A DNA stretch of 64,000 nt from Paenibacillus sp. FSL M7-0420 (GCF_038002345.1 NZ_JBBOCJ010000001.1:6200001-6264000), one strand, 5' to 3'; shown: positions 24,858 to 34,528, counted from the stretch's first letter. A program made the numbers and translations. Notes: generated by a model from the letters alone, not told the origin.

Positions 24858-26528
24858 TCATGCGTTGAAAAGCGAAGTGTTCCGTGCGGTTGCGGGGTTA
24901 TCTCTGCCTGAATATCTGGAGATCATTTGTTTGATGCTGCTTAGCTTGAGCGGCTTGCTGATGTAGCCGTCCATTCCGGCAGCGGTGCAGCGGTCCTGAA
25001 TCCCCTCCATCACATTCGCAGTCATCGCAATGATCACCGTCTTGTCAGGCGAACCGCTGCTCTCCTCACGAATCAGGGAAGTGGCTTCAAGACCATCCAT
25101 CACCGGCATCTGCAGGTCCATGAAGATAAAATCGTACTCGGATTGCCGGGCCAGTTCTACAGCCTGGTTCCCGTCCTCAGCAACATCGGCACGATATCCG
25201 AGCTTATCCAGCATGCTAACCATAAGGCGCTGATTAATCGGATGGTCATCCACAATCAGCACTTTGCTCCGGCTTGCTTCATCTACCTCGTCCGCTGTAC
25301 CTTCCTCTTCCGGGCAGCCGCCTTCCAGCTCTTCCTCCGGCACGGCAACCTGGATAGTGAATACAAAGGTAGCCCCCTTCTCTTCCATCGACTCTACACG
25401 GATATCTCCGCCCATCATGCCCACGAGGGACTTGCAGATGGCGAGGCCGAGACCTGTGCCTCCGTATTTACGCGTCATGGAGGAATCAAGCTGGGAGAAG
25501 GGCTGGAACAGCCGGTCACATTTCTCCGGTGAAATTCCAATACCTGTATCCTTAACGGTAAATTCTATTACCAGCTTATTATCCACTGCAGGCAGAATGG
25601 AAGCAACTAAATAAACGCCGCCCTGGTTGGTAAATTTCACCGCATTGGATACGAGGTTGATCAACACCTGGCGCAGCCGGGCCATATCTCCATAAATCAG
25701 CCGCGGCAGCTTCTGGTCGATGAAATAGGCCAGCTCCAGATTTTTTTTGCCGGCTTCCGCCGAGAACAGACTAAATACCTCCTGAATGGTGGTATGCAGC
25801 TCGAATAATTGCTCTTCCATTTCCATTTTACCCGATTCCATCTTGGTGAAATCAAGGATATCGTTAATCACGGTTATTAGTGTGTCCGCACTTTTACGGA
25901 TAATCTCGGTATATTCCTTCTGCTCAGGAGCAAGCTGGGTCTCCATCAAAAGATCAATCATGCCCACTACGCCATTCATCGGCGTGCGGATCTCATGACT
26001 CATCATTGCCAGAAATTCGGTCTTGGCCTTAGCCGCGATCTCCGCCTCTTCCTTGGCTTTGATCAGTTCACCGTTCATGCGCTCAAGCTCCAGCGTCTTT
26101 TGCTGCAGCTGCATCGCCTGAATCTGCTGCTTCTTGCTGGTCAGATGCATATTCACAAAGCCTTCAATCTTCGACTTCAGAATCTGCGGGATAAACGGTT
26201 TGACCATATAATCAATAGCGCCGGCAGAGTACCCTGCGAAGAGATGCTCCGACTCCCTGCTGTTGGCAGAGATGAAGATGATCGGAATATCCTTGGTTTT
26301 CTCCCTGGCCTTGATTAGCTTGGCGGTTTCGATCCCGTCCATACCCGGCATCTGAACGTCCAGAACAATCACGGCGAATTCATATTTCAACAAGCACCGA
26401 AGTGCTTCTTCTCCAGAATTGGCTTTGACAAGCTTGTAATGCTGACTCTCAAGGACGGCTTCGAGTGCCAGCAAATTCTCGGGACGGTCATCAACCAGCA
26501 GTATATGAATCGGTTCCTGAACCCCCAT
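24858..26528 (-). CDS. Hybrid histidine kinase, REC-HisKA-HATPase-REC
   Basis: Soluble 556-residue signalling protein: an N-terminal receiver (phospho-Asp in [13 protein letters not shown]), a coiled coil, HisKA with [16 protein letters not shown] (His near residue 183), HATPase with [18 protein letters not shown] and a C-terminal receiver ([16 protein letters not shown]). It lacks a sensor domain, so its input is probably phosphotransfer or protein contact. It lies between the CheR gene (17 bases upstream) and rsbV (96 bases downstream), on the same strand. This extra kinase is not part of the three-gene Rsb input known from the Bacillus cereus group. Confidence 0.87.
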   Translation of the reverse strand: MGVQEPIHILLVDDRPENLLALEAVLESQHYKLVKANSGEEALRCLLKYEFAVIVLDVQMPGMDGIETAKLIKAREKTKDIPIIFISANSRESEHLFAGYSAGAIDYMVKPFIPQILKSKIEGFVNMHLTSKKQQIQAMQLQQKTLELERMNGELIKAKEEAEIAAKAKTEFLAMMSHEIRTPMNGVVGMIDLLMETQLAPEQKEYTEIIRKSADTLITVINDILDFTKMESGKMEMEEQLFELHTTIQEVFSLFSAEAGKKNLELAYFIDQKLPRLIYGDMARLRQVLINLVSNAVKFTNQGGVYLVASILPAVDNKLVIEFTVKDTGIGISPEKCDRLFQPFSQLDSSMTRKYGGTGLGLAICKSLVGMMGGDIRVESMEEKGATFVFTIQVAVPEEELEGGCPEEEGTADEVDEASRSKVLIVDDHPINQRLMVSMLDKLGYRADVAEDGNQAVELARQSEYDFIFMDLQMPVMDGLEATSLIREESSGSPDKTVIIAMTANVMEGIQDRCTAAGMDGYISKPLKLSSIKQMISRYSGRDNPATARNTSLFNA

Positions 26529-26545
26529 AGGTCCCTCCTTACCCG

Positions 26546-27421
26546 CTATTTATTTTTGCGGTATATTTTCTCTACCCGGTCCAGAGGCTCATAGCTGTCA
26601 CTGTAGCGTGTGAAATGAATAGATTCCTTGGAACCGAGGACCAGCACTCCGAACCGGCTGAGGCTCTCATGGAACAAGCCATGCACATGATCGCGGAGCT
26701 CGTCGTTGAAGTAGATCATTACGTTCCGGCACAGGATCACATTGAATTCGTTGAAGGAAGTGTCCGTTGCCAGATTATGCTCTGCAAAAATGATGTTCTT
26801 GCGTAAATACGGCTGCAGGATCACTGAGTTATATTTCGCTGTATAGTATTCCGAGAAGACACCCGTGCCTCCGGCCTCAAGGTAGTTCTTGGTGTATTGC
26901 TTCATCTTCCCGATCTCGTACACGCCTTCTTTGGCCTGCTGCAAGGAACGGGCGTTCATGTCCGTGGCATAAATTCTCGCCTTGTCATATAATCCTTCCT
27001 CATGCAGCATAATTGCCATCGAGTAGACCTCTTCGCCTGTCGAGCAGCCGGCATGCCAGATCCGGATATAAGGATAGGTCCGCAGGAGCGGAATGACCTT
27101 CTGGCGGAAGGTCAGGAAGAGTCCGGGATCACGGAACATCTCTGTCACAGGGATCGAGAGGCTATACACGAACCGCTCGAAGCATGCACGGTCATGCAGC
27201 ACCTTTTCCTGCAGGGCAGAAATAGTGGGTAAGCTCTCCGCATGGACATGATGCCAGATGCGCCGCTTCAAGGAAGGCAGGGCATAATTCCTGAAATCAT
27301 ATCCATACAAACGGTGTACTCCGTTCAGAAGCAGCTCAATCTCAATCTGTTCAAGCTCCTGCTTGCTCTCCGGCGGATTCCCCTGACCCTCATATCCGTG
27401 CTCCATCGCTGCCATTGTCAT
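26546..27421 (-). CDS. CheR-type methyltransferase, RsbM-like
   Basis: SAM-dependent protein-glutamate methyltransferase of 291 residues. Marks: [25 protein letters not shown] (SAM site), [15 protein letters not shown] and [10 protein letters not shown]. No chemotaxis genes are near. It follows a large hybrid kinase gene, as rsbM follows rsbK in the Bacillus cereus group, where RsbM methylates RsbK and lowers its output. The start is ATG 27421, five bases after GGGAG. The match to RsbM is by family and gene order; methylation of the neighbour is inferred. Confidence 0.82.
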   Translation of the reverse strand: MTMAAMEHGYEGQGNPPESKQELEQIEIELLLNGVHRLYGYDFRNYALPSLKRRIWHHVHAESLPTISALQEKVLHDRACFERFVYSLSIPVTEMFRDPGLFLTFRQKVIPLLRTYPYIRIWHAGCSTGEEVYSMAIMLHEEGLYDKARIYATDMNARSLQQAKEGVYEIGKMKQYTKNYLEAGGTGVFSEYYTAKYNSVILQPYLRKNIIFAEHNLATDTSFNEFNVILCRNVMIYFNDELRDHVHGLFHESLSRFGVLVLGSKESIHFTRYSDSYEPLDRVEKIYRKNK

Positions 27422-27496
27422 CAATACTCCCTTGCCTGCGCCTTATTTCCGTACTTGGTTTGAACCTGCTGTATAGCTATTACCCCGAAATCACCC

Positions 27497-30400
27497 TTAC
27501 GAATACAACCAGACGCGCATTAACGAAAGAAGCTGATCCGTGCTGATCGGTTTCTTCATATAATCGGAGGCTCCGGCTTCAATACACTTGGCCCGGTCCT
27601 CCTTCATAGCCTTGGCTGTGAGGGCGATAATCGGCAATTTCTGGTACTGCGGCATCTGCCGGATGCGGCGCATAGCTTCATATCCGTCCATCTCCGGCAT
27701 CATCATATCCATCAGCACCAGATCATAATCACTCTGTTCGACAAGCATGTCGATGGCCTCGCGGCCGTTCTCGGCAAATTTCACTTCCATATGATAGCCT
27801 TCGAGCACGCTGGAGAGGGCAAAGACGTTGCGGATGTCGTCATCGACGAGCAGAATTTTTTTGCCTTCAAACAGTTCCTCTTTATTGTGCAGCTTTTGCA
27901 GGATTTTACGCTTATCTTCCGGCAGATTTGCTTCTACCCGGTGCATGAACAGCGTTGTCTCATCCAAAAGCCGTTCCGGCGAGCGGACATCCTTGATGAT
28001 AATGGATTCCGCATATTTGCGCAGCTTGGTCTCTTCCTTGCTGTCCAGATCTTTGCCGGTATAAATAATAATCGGCAGATCGTTCAGCTCCTCATCGTCG
28101 CGGATCTGATCCAGCAGCTCGAAGCCGGTCATATCATCCAGCATCAGATCAAGCACCATACAGTCATATCTCTGCTTGTGCAGCTCATTCAGCGCCTCTT
28201 GGCCTGAAGACACCGCCGTAATCACTACATCGTCATGTCCGATAAGCTCCTCGATGGAACGGCGCTGGATATCGTCATCCTCGACAATCAAGAGATGCTT
28301 CATCGTACTCGCGGTGTAATTCTCAATCTGCGAGAAGGCCCGGTCCAGCGCTTCACGGGAGGACGGCTTTCTGAGGTAGGCCATCGCTCCCATCATGAGC
28401 CCCTGCTTCATCTCATCATTCACAGAGATCACGTGCACCGGAATATGGCGCGTCTGGGAGTCGCTCTTAAGCTCCCTCAGGATCGACCAGCCGTCCATAA
28501 CCGGCAGCTGGATGTCGAGGATGATCGCGTCCGGCAGCAGGGTCTTGGCCATCTGCAGGCCGATATCGCCCTGCAGGGCTACCAGTCCCTTGAAGCCGCG
28601 TCCGCGGGCCATGCCCAGCAATATCTTGGCAAAGCTCTCATCATCCTCAATAATCAGCAGCACCTTGTCGCCGCTGGCAAGGGATCCCCGGTCATCTTCC
28701 ACAACTACAGGCTTAGCAGGTGTAGGCGTGATATCCCCTGCCTGATCCCATGAAAGTTCCTCCCGGAACTCCTCAAGCTGCAAGGGCTCCCCGGCAGGAG
28801 CGGCTTCAACCGCTCCCGGCAGCAGGCTAAAGTTCCCCTGAACCGGCAAATACAGTGTAAATATGCTGCCTTGTCCTTCACGGGACTCCAGTCCGATGGC
28901 CCCGCCCATCAGGCGGGCTAATTCGCGGCTGATCGACAGGCCAAGCCCCGTGCCGCCATATTTGCGGCTCGTCGTACCGTCAACCTGCTGGAACGCCTCG
29001 AAGACGATATCCATCTTATCTGAAGGGATACCGATCCCGCTGTCCTTGACGGATATGGCAATATAATCATAATCATGCGGCAGATAGGCAGGCAGCCGCT
29101 TGACGTCCGCTCGGCTGACAGAGAACTCAACATACCCTTCGCTCGTGAATTTGAAGGCATTGGACAGCAGGTTACGCAGGATCTGCTTCAGTCTGTGACT
29201 GTCGCTATATACGCTGTCCGGAAGCGGCTCGTCAAAGGACAGGCGCAGCGACAGCCCCTTCTGGGAAGCCAGCGGAGCAAAGTTCTGCTTCACGAAGGTC
29301 TTCAGCTCGACGAGCGGAATTTCTTCATGATTCAGCTCCATTTTGCCGGCATCGACCTTGGACAGATCGAGAATCTCATCAATCATCTTAAGCAAATCCG
29401 CACCTGACATATAGATGGTATGGGCGAATTCTACCTGCTTCTCGCTCAGATTGCCTTCCTTATTCTCCGTAAGGAGCTGGGAGAGGATCAGCAGGCTGTT
29501 CAGCGGAGTGCGCAGCTCATGGGACATATTGGCGAGAAACTCGGATTTGTATTTACTGGTTACTGCAAGCTGCATAGCCTGCTTCTCCAGCTGCATACGG
29601 GCATGTTCAATTTCATCCTTCTTCTCTTCAACCTCTTGCACCTGATCCTGCAGGGCACGTGTCTTGGAGACCAGCTCTGTATTGTAATGCTCCAGCTCCT
29701 CCTGCTGGCGCTGCAGCAGCTCCTCTGAACGCTTCAGGGCATCCGTCTGCTCCTCCAGATTCTCGTTGGAACGGCGCAGCTCCTCCTGCTGGGTCTGCAG
29801 CTCCTCCGACTGGCATTGCAGCTCTTCCGTGAGCGCCTGCGATTCGCGCAGCAATTCCTCAACCACAAGCCTGCGGCTGATGTTGTTCAGAATAATCCCC
29901 AGATTATTGGAGAGCTGATGCAGCAGTTCATTCTGCAGCACCGAGAATGGTGTGAAGGAAGCGAATTCCACAACACCCAGAATCTCATCCTCGAATAAAA
30001 GCGGGTGGATCGATATATAGCTTGGATGCGACTCCCCGAATCCCGAAGACACCGAGATATAGTTGTCAGGCGCCTCCGTCAGCTTGATCGGCAGCTTATC
30101 CAACGCGCTCTGTCCGACCAGTCCCTGACCGATCTCGAAGCTCTCCTTGGGCGTAACCCCCTCCTCACCGGCATAAAAAGCGCTGCTGACCAGCAGGTTC
30201 GGATTATCCTGGCTCTTCAGATAGACGGCACCATACTGCGCTCCAAGCACAGGCGTGAACTCACTGATGAAGGTCTGGGCTACCTGATCCAGCGAGCTGA
30301 CACCGCGCAGCAGCTCCGTAATCCGGGCAATATTGGCATTCAGCCAGGCCTGATCGCTCTGTGCCTGGGCATAGGATCTCTCGAGCTGCTGCTTCTGCTC

Positions 30401-31165
30401 AATATCCTCGGCCATCCGCTGGAATACCCGGGCCACATCGCCGATCTCATCCTTCGACTTCACCTTGATCCGGCGGATCGCCCGCATTTTACCGTTGCCG
30501 AAGCTCGTAATCATCATGGAGACGACACTTAGGCCGCGCGTGATGCTCGGTATCACCCACAGAATGACACCCAGCCCGAGCAGCAGCCCCAAGACCATGA
30601 TCAGGGTGACCATCTGAATCGATCGGCTCGAAGCCTCCTGGGCGTTAGCAGTCTCCTCCGTCATCCGGAAGGCATTGTAATCAGACAACGCATTCAGGCT
30701 GTTCAGCACCTCGTTCTGAATATCCTGTCCTTCTGCATTGCGGTACGTATTGGCATTCTGAAAGTATCCGGCACTCAGCATCTCCAGGACCTTGTCCTGA
30801 TACTTCAGATAGCCGGAATAGGCATTCTCAATCCGGGATAACATCTGCAATTCCTCTGCCGTCTTCAGCGAGGCCTTAATATTCTCCAGATGTTCCGCAG
30901 ACTTCAGCACCTTGCTGTCAATTTCCGCCTTCTGCGCTTCCAGGGTTACAGTATCGGCATTAAGCATGGAAGTGGTCAGTATCCGTGCCATGTCGTTCAC
31001 TTCCCCGCGAAGTCCCGAAGAAGCACGGCCTTTGCTATATCTCTCCTGGTAGCTATCCAGCTGATTGCTCATATAATGGAGCCTGTCATACCCGATCAGG
31101 GTAAGCGCCAGCATAATCGCCAGCATGGCACTGAATCCGATCAGCAGCTTAGCCTTAATCTTCAT
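27497..31165 (-). CDS. Large membrane hybrid histidine kinase, RsbK-like, with three C-terminal receivers
   Basis: A 1222-residue sensor kinase. In order: membrane helix 1 (residues 7-25), an extracytoplasmic helical sensor of about 160 residues of the CHASE3 / four-helix type, helix 2 (about 185-207), HAMP, GAF (about 290-440), a long Gln/Glu-rich coiled coil, HisKA with ANMSHELRTPLNS (His near 550), HATPase (GTGLGLSISRELARLMGG), and receivers starting near 835, 958 and 1103 (DAIILDIQLPVMDG; CMVLDLMLDDMTG; LVLMDMMMPEMDG). Its ATG overlaps the stop of the phosphatase gene (ATGA). The pairing suggests it phosphorylates the receiver of that phosphatase. Confidence 0.88.
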   Translation of the reverse strand: MKIKAKLLIGFSAMLAIMLALTLIGYDRLHYMSNQLDSYQERYSKGRASSGLRGEVNDMARILTTSMLNADTVTLEAQKAEIDSKVLKSAEHLENIKASLKTAEELQMLSRIENAYSGYLKYQDKVLEMLSAGYFQNANTYRNAEGQDIQNEVLNSLNALSDYNAFRMTEETANAQEASSRSIQMVTLIMVLGLLLGLGVILWVIPSITRGLSVVSMMITSFGNGKMRAIRRIKVKSKDEIGDVARVFQRMAEDIEQKQQLERSYAQAQSDQAWLNANIARITELLRGVSSLDQVAQTFISEFTPVLGAQYGAVYLKSQDNPNLLVSSAFYAGEEGVTPKESFEIGQGLVGQSALDKLPIKLTEAPDNYISVSSGFGESHPSYISIHPLLFEDEILGVVEFASFTPFSVLQNELLHQLSNNLGIILNNISRRLVVEELLRESQALTEELQCQSEELQTQQEELRRSNENLEEQTDALKRSEELLQRQQEELEHYNTELVSKTRALQDQVQEVEEKKDEIEHARMQLEKQAMQLAVTSKYKSEFLANMSHELRTPLNSLLILSQLLTENKEGNLSEKQVEFAHTIYMSGADLLKMIDEILDLSKVDAGKMELNHEEIPLVELKTFVKQNFAPLASQKGLSLRLSFDEPLPDSVYSDSHRLKQILRNLLSNAFKFTSEGYVEFSVSRADVKRLPAYLPHDYDYIAISVKDSGIGIPSDKMDIVFEAFQQVDGTTSRKYGGTGLGLSISRELARLMGGAIGLESREGQGSIFTLYLPVQGNFSLLPGAVEAAPAGEPLQLEEFREELSWDQAGDITPTPAKPVVVEDDRGSLASGDKVLLIIEDDESFAKILLGMARGRGFKGLVALQGDIGLQMAKTLLPDAIILDIQLPVMDGWSILRELKSDSQTRHIPVHVISVNDEMKQGLMMGAMAYLRKPSSREALDRAFSQIENYTASTMKHLLIVEDDDIQRRSIEELIGHDDVVITAVSSGQEALNELHKQRYDCMVLDLMLDDMTGFELLDQIRDDEELNDLPIIIYTGKDLDSKEETKLRKYAESIIIKDVRSPERLLDETTLFMHRVEANLPEDKRKILQKLHNKEELFEGKKILLVDDDIRNVFALSSVLEGYHMEVKFAENGREAIDMLVEQSDYDLVLMDMMMPEMDGYEAMRRIRQMPQYQKLPIIALTAKAMKEDRAKCIEAGASDYMKKPISTDQLLSLMRVWLYS

Positions 31166-32334
31166 TCCTTATCGGTTCCTTTCTTCAGCGAGATCCACAC
31201 CAGGCATTTATCGTCATCACGTTCCGAATTGACCGGCTCGCTCAGGAAGGCAGCGCGCACCAGGTCTTCCTGCCAGTCATGAGTGGCATTCAAATGCCCG
31301 ACCATGAATTTCAGCTGCTCCTCCTGCTCGCCCTCCACCATCTCCATGAGGCCGTCCGTGAACAGCACCAGATGACCCTCGTCTTCGTAGCTGAGGCTCT
31401 GCTGCTGGATATCGATCCGGTCAAACAGCCCGACAGGGTGGCCGTTGCTCTCAAGCAGGACAGGCGTCTTGGCCTCCCCTTCAAAAAACAGCGCCGGCGG
31501 ATGCCCGGCATTCACATAATTAATCCGCTTCATGCGGGTATCAATGACAAGATAGATCGCCGTGAAATAATACTGGACCAGCTGCTTCTCAATGTGTAGC
31601 TGGTTAAAACGCCTGTTAAGCTCCTGAATGACCTTCTCCGGCTCCACATAGGTGGTTACGGTATCCTTCAGGACCGAGGCCAGGAACATGGTAAACAAGG
31701 AGGACGAGATACCGTGGCCCATCATATCCAGCAGGATGACCGCATAGCGCCCGTCTCCCAGCGGATACCAGGCATACAGATCCCCGGCCAGCTCGAAGGA
31801 AGGCTGGTAAATCGCATGTACCTCCAGGGTCTCCTCGGCAAGCGGCAGACTGAGTACCGCATTCTGCACCAGCGCAGCCAGCTTCAATTCATCCTGTATC
31901 CGCTGGTCCCGCTCCTTATGCCAGTCCTTCTCGCGCTTCAGCCGCAGCGCGAGGCGGATACGGGCCATCAGCTCCACCTTGTTAATCGGCTTCGTAACAT
32001 AATCCACCGCTCCGGCATCCAGCGCCTCCGCAAGCTTCTTCGAGTCACCTACAGCCGTAACCATAATAATAGGAATATCCTTCAGATGCTCATATTGCTG
32101 GACCACACGGCAGGCTTCAATCCCGTCCATTTCCGGCATCATCATATCCAGCAGAATGAGATCCACATCGGACGGCCGGGGCTGCCCGCTCTCTTCCCCT
32201 GCACCGACGCCCAGCAGCTTCAGCATATCTTTGGCGGACGAAGCCGTTATAAAATTCCGGTAATCTTCCTTCTTGAGGATCTCACGGATAATAATTACAT
32301 TAGTAGGATTGTCATCTACGATTAATATTCTCAA
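31162..32334 (-). CDS. Response regulator PP2C phosphatase, RsbY-like
   Basis: A 390-residue protein with a receiver domain (phospho-Asp near residue 63 in LILLDMMMPEMDG, Lys in VTKPINK), a coiled linker and a SpoIIE-type PP2C domain (SFELAGDLYAWYPLG, LLDMMGHGISSSLFTMFL, NAGHPPALFF, LVLFTDGLMEMVEG). This is the RsbY type of RsbV phosphatase. It starts at TTG 32334, seven bases after GAGGTG, and overlaps the large kinase gene. It should act on phosphorylated RsbV when its receiver is charged. Confidence 0.86.
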   Translation of the reverse strand: MRILIVDDNPTNVIIIREILKKEDYRNFITASSAKDMLKLLGVGAGEESGQPRPSDVDLILLDMMMPEMDGIEACRVVQQYEHLKDIPIIMVTAVGDSKKLAEALDAGAVDYVTKPINKVELMARIRLALRLKREKDWHKERDQRIQDELKLAALVQNAVLSLPLAEETLEVHAIYQPSFELAGDLYAWYPLGDGRYAVILLDMMGHGISSSLFTMFLASVLKDTVTTYVEPEKVIQELNRRFNQLHIEKQLVQYYFTAIYLVIDTRMKRINYVNAGHPPALFFEGEAKTPVLLESNGHPVGLFDRIDIQQQSLSYEDEGHLVLFTDGLMEMVEGEQEEQLKFMVGHLNATHDWQEDLVRAAFLSEPVNSERDDDKCLVWISLKKGTDKE

Positions 32335-32466
32335 GCTCCCTCACCTCACGCGAATAATGTGTTAAGGCCATACACCCGCAGCACTCTCATTCTATCATAC
32401 GATATTTATACGGCCTGTTACCAACCAGCTAGATATTGGCATAAAGCAGGTCCCGGCTTCAACAAA

Positions 32467-32509
32467 GTAACCTCCAGCTCCACTAACATCTAGTGGGACT
32501 GGAGGTTAC
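32467..32509. terminator. Hairpin between the phosphatase promoter region and the YflT-like gene
   Basis: Stem of about 19 bp, GTAACCTCCAG / CTGGAGGTTAC outer and CCACTA / TAGTGG inner, with no strong T run. It follows the YflT-like stop codon on the minus strand. Confidence 0.62.
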
Positions 32510-32547
32510 GCTATTGTACTATTAAGGTCAGCGAAGACGACCCGCGA

Positions 32548-32895
32548 TTATTGTGGGTTTCTTTTGGCAATGACCAGAACCTTGCCTGTATCAAGCTCTT
32601 TCTCGTAAAATGCCGCCTCCGCTGCGCTGAAGCCCAGTGAAGTAATCTTGAAGCGTAAAGCGTCGCCGCGCGAACGGAAAAGGTTGGCAATGGCACCGAA
32701 CAGCCCTTCTTCACTCAGCCCCACTTCATTAGTATCTGCGGCGTCCACGATACGCCCTTCGCGGTCTTCATCGTGACTGATCACATAAAGATCCTCTCTG
32801 GTGTAGCCGCTGCTACGGAGCCGATTCACTTCTTCGATCGCCTGAACGCCGTTCTCCAGCAGCTTGGCATAAGCCTGTGTACCTGTTGAATCCAT
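32548..32895 (-). CDS. General stress protein, YflT/GSP17M-like
   Basis: Small soluble protein of 115 residues. It has the GSP17M-type pattern: a Gly-Val-rich N-terminal strand-helix (NGVQAIEEVNRLRSSGYTREDLYVISHD) and a C-terminal GFSAAEAAFYEKELDTGKVLVIAK. ATG 32895 lies nine bases after AAGGAG; the frame upstream overlaps the previous gene and is not part of it. B. subtilis yflT is controlled by sigma-B, and a strong sigma-B-like promoter is present here. Confidence 0.82.
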   Translation of the reverse strand: MDSTGTQAYAKLLENGVQAIEEVNRLRSSGYTREDLYVISHDEDREGRIVDAADTNEVGLSEEGLFGAIANLFRSRGDALRFKITSLGFSAAEAAFYEKELDTGKVLVIAKRNPQ

Positions 32896-32957
32896 GAGAT
32901 CACTCTCCTTCATAATGAATAAAGGCCCAGCCACCGGATGGATGACTGAGCATTCAT

Positions 32958-32982
32958 TAACCCAAATCGCCGCGCTTGAAAC
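32958..32982 (-). promoter_or_regulatory. Sigma-B-type promoter of the YflT-like gene
   Basis: GTTTCA (32982-32977), 13-base spacer, GGGTTA (32963-32958), the same two hexamers as before rsbV. It begins just after the stop of the preceding gene. Confidence 0.7.
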
Positions 32983-32986
32983 AGCT

Positions 32987-33523
32987 TCAGAAGGAATAAG
33001 CGTCGAATAAATCCAGCCCGGCCCATTCGCCGCTCTCCGTATTGCGGTAGATCTTGAGCGCAGCCTCTCCTCTAATATAAACATCCCCATCCTCAGCTTC
33101 AAAATCAGGCGCTCCCAGCATATCCTGCACGTTCATGGCCTGCGGATCAAGCACCCGTCCATTGAGGCTCAGACCGTATTGTCCGGCCTGGGAAGGCGAA
33201 GCATGAACATACAGGACAACACCGCCGCATACCCCCGCCGAGCTATCGGCATACTGATATTCCAGGCAGCCCGCCCAAGGATCTTCAGTAATCTGCTGAG
33301 GAGTTCCCTTAGCCTGCCGCAGCTCCTCTTCCGTCATATATAAGCTAATACCGGACAAGGAGTCGAAGCTGCTTATGTAGAGATCGGCAACTGCGCTATG
33401 CTCGAAGGCGAATATTACCGGCAGCTGTGCAGCGGTACTAGGAGCGGGAGAAACAGTCTCATCCTGCGGCGGTGCAGAGATGAAGGGAGCAAGCAGACTA
33501 AGCAAGAGAATAACCATTTTCAT
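32987..33523 (-). CDS. Hypothetical secreted protein
   Basis: A 178-residue protein with a signal peptide (MKMVILLLSLLAPFISAPP) followed by a Pro/Ser/Thr-rich stretch and a globular part with two Cys (WAGCLEYQ, AGVCGGVVLYVHAS) that could form a disulfide. ATG 33523 follows GGCGGG. I do not recognise the family. It ends just before the sigma-B promoter of the next gene. Confidence 0.7.
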   Translation of the reverse strand: MKMVILLLSLLAPFISAPPQDETVSPAPSTAAQLPVIFAFEHSAVADLYISSFDSLSGISLYMTEEELRQAKGTPQQITEDPWAGCLEYQYADSSAGVCGGVVLYVHASPSQAGQYGLSLNGRVLDPQAMNVQDMLGAPDFEAEDGDVYIRGEAALKIYRNTESGEWAGLDLFDAYSF

Positions 33524-33590
33524 AGGGTTCCCGCCTTTCATGAGCTGGTATTGCCCCGTCCTGAGCCCCGCCGTATTTCATTCCATTGTA

Positions 33591-34097
33591 TTAATGGCGG
33601 AATTTCTGCCAGATTGCAGCGGCTGCATCCACGCCTTTGAGGGCTGAGGCTATCTTGCCCTTGGATTTGCTTGAACTCACTGCCTCATAGGATTGCACGG
33701 TTCTCTCCTCGGCCGGTGTTAACGGGGATTCTGCGATGGATACCGATTTTGCCTTATCCTTCAGTTCACGTGATTTACGGAATTTCTCAATTACTGTTAC
33801 AGATACCTGCTTCACGGTCAATGTCAGCTCGTTCATGACATCGCCCAGATTCTTCACGGAATCCACGATCGGGTCAATCTTCTGAATTTTACCCTGCACA
33901 TCCGCTGTGATGTCATTGGCATGCCGGACGGTTGTTTTGACTTCATAGGTAAGCTCATCAATCGTCTTCTGAACCTCCTGCAGAGTCTGACTGACCTTGT
34001 CGAGCGATTCCTTCGCTGACTTCAAGGTTTTGATTAAGAAAAATACGAGTACTGCGAATGCGATAGCAGCCAGTGCTACGCTAAGTTCAATGATCAT
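33591..34097 (-). CDS. DUF948 protein, YtxG-like
   Basis: A 168-residue protein: one N-terminal membrane helix (MIIELSVALAAIAFAVLVFF), then a long coiled coil (DKVSQTLQEVQKTIDELTYEVKTTVRHANDIT) and a basic tail. This is the DUF948 layout of B. subtilis YtxG, which lies in the sigma-B-dependent ytxGHJ operon. ATG 34097 lies nine bases after AAGGGG. A sigma-B-like promoter is 60 bases upstream. The ytxH-like partner in this genome is separate, at 22035. Confidence 0.82.
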   Translation of the reverse strand: MIIELSVALAAIAFAVLVFFLIKTLKSAKESLDKVSQTLQEVQKTIDELTYEVKTTVRHANDITADVQGKIQKIDPIVDSVKNLGDVMNELTLTVKQVSVTVIEKFRKSRELKDKAKSVSIAESPLTPAEERTVQSYEAVSSSKSKGKIASALKGVDAAAAIWQKFRH

Positions 34098-34156
34098 TGT
34101 GGATAACCCCTTCCAAGTGTCTAAATTATCGGTTTGCACTGTCTGATACTGCATAG

Positions 34157-34182
34157 TTACCCTTACAGAATTGGGCCGAAAC
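34157..34182 (-). promoter_or_regulatory. Sigma-B-type promoter of the YtxG-like gene
   Basis: GTTTCG (34182-34177), 14-base spacer, GGGTAA (34162-34157). Confidence 0.65.
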
Positions 34183-34284
34183 AAAGGCCAAGCCCCTGGA
34201 ATCCTCTTCCTTTCCTTCCTGTTTCAAATGGATAAGCCCCGTTTAAACAATGATTACATCAACGCACAGAAAGGATGACATCTC

Positions 34285-34452
34285 ATGCTAAGATGGTCAA
34301 TAATTCTGCTGGTAGTGGCCCTGATTGCCGGTATCTTCGGATTCTTCAATATTGTGGCGGCGGCTGTCGGCATCGCCAAAGTATTGTTCTACATCTTCCT
34401 GATCCTCTTCGTGGTCTCACTCTTTATGGGGCGCAGGGGACGATCTATGTAG
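34285..34452 (+). CDS. DUF1328 small membrane protein, YtjA-like
   Basis: A 55-residue protein with two hydrophobic segments and the DUF1328 pattern (MLRWSIILLVVALIAGIFGF, then AVGIAKVLFYIFLILF and a basic end). It starts at ATG 34285 nine bases after AAAGGATG. Small membrane proteins of this family are often stress induced. A GTTTCA at 34220 is followed 14 bases later only by GTTTAA, so a sigma-B promoter is doubtful here. Confidence 0.82.
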   Translation: MLRWSIILLVVALIAGIFGFFNIVAAAVGIAKVLFYIFLILFVVSLFMGRRGRSM

Positions 34453-34492
34453 GCAAGCCCACGTTAGCTGACTGCCAGGCAGGCAGTGCTGC

Positions 34493-34528
34493 AGGCCCGG
34501 AGGCCTCCGTCAGGAGATCTCCGGGCCT
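34493..34528 (+). terminator. Terminator after the DUF1328 gene
   Basis: Stem AGGCCCGGAG / CTCCGGGCCT with a T-rich tail. The rest of 34453-34774 shows nothing else I can support. Confidence 0.7.

Noticed and set aside
34215..34245. Sigma-B promoter for the DUF1328 gene
   Set aside because: GTTTCA is followed at the right distance by GTTTAA, two mismatches from the -10 form, so I do not call it.
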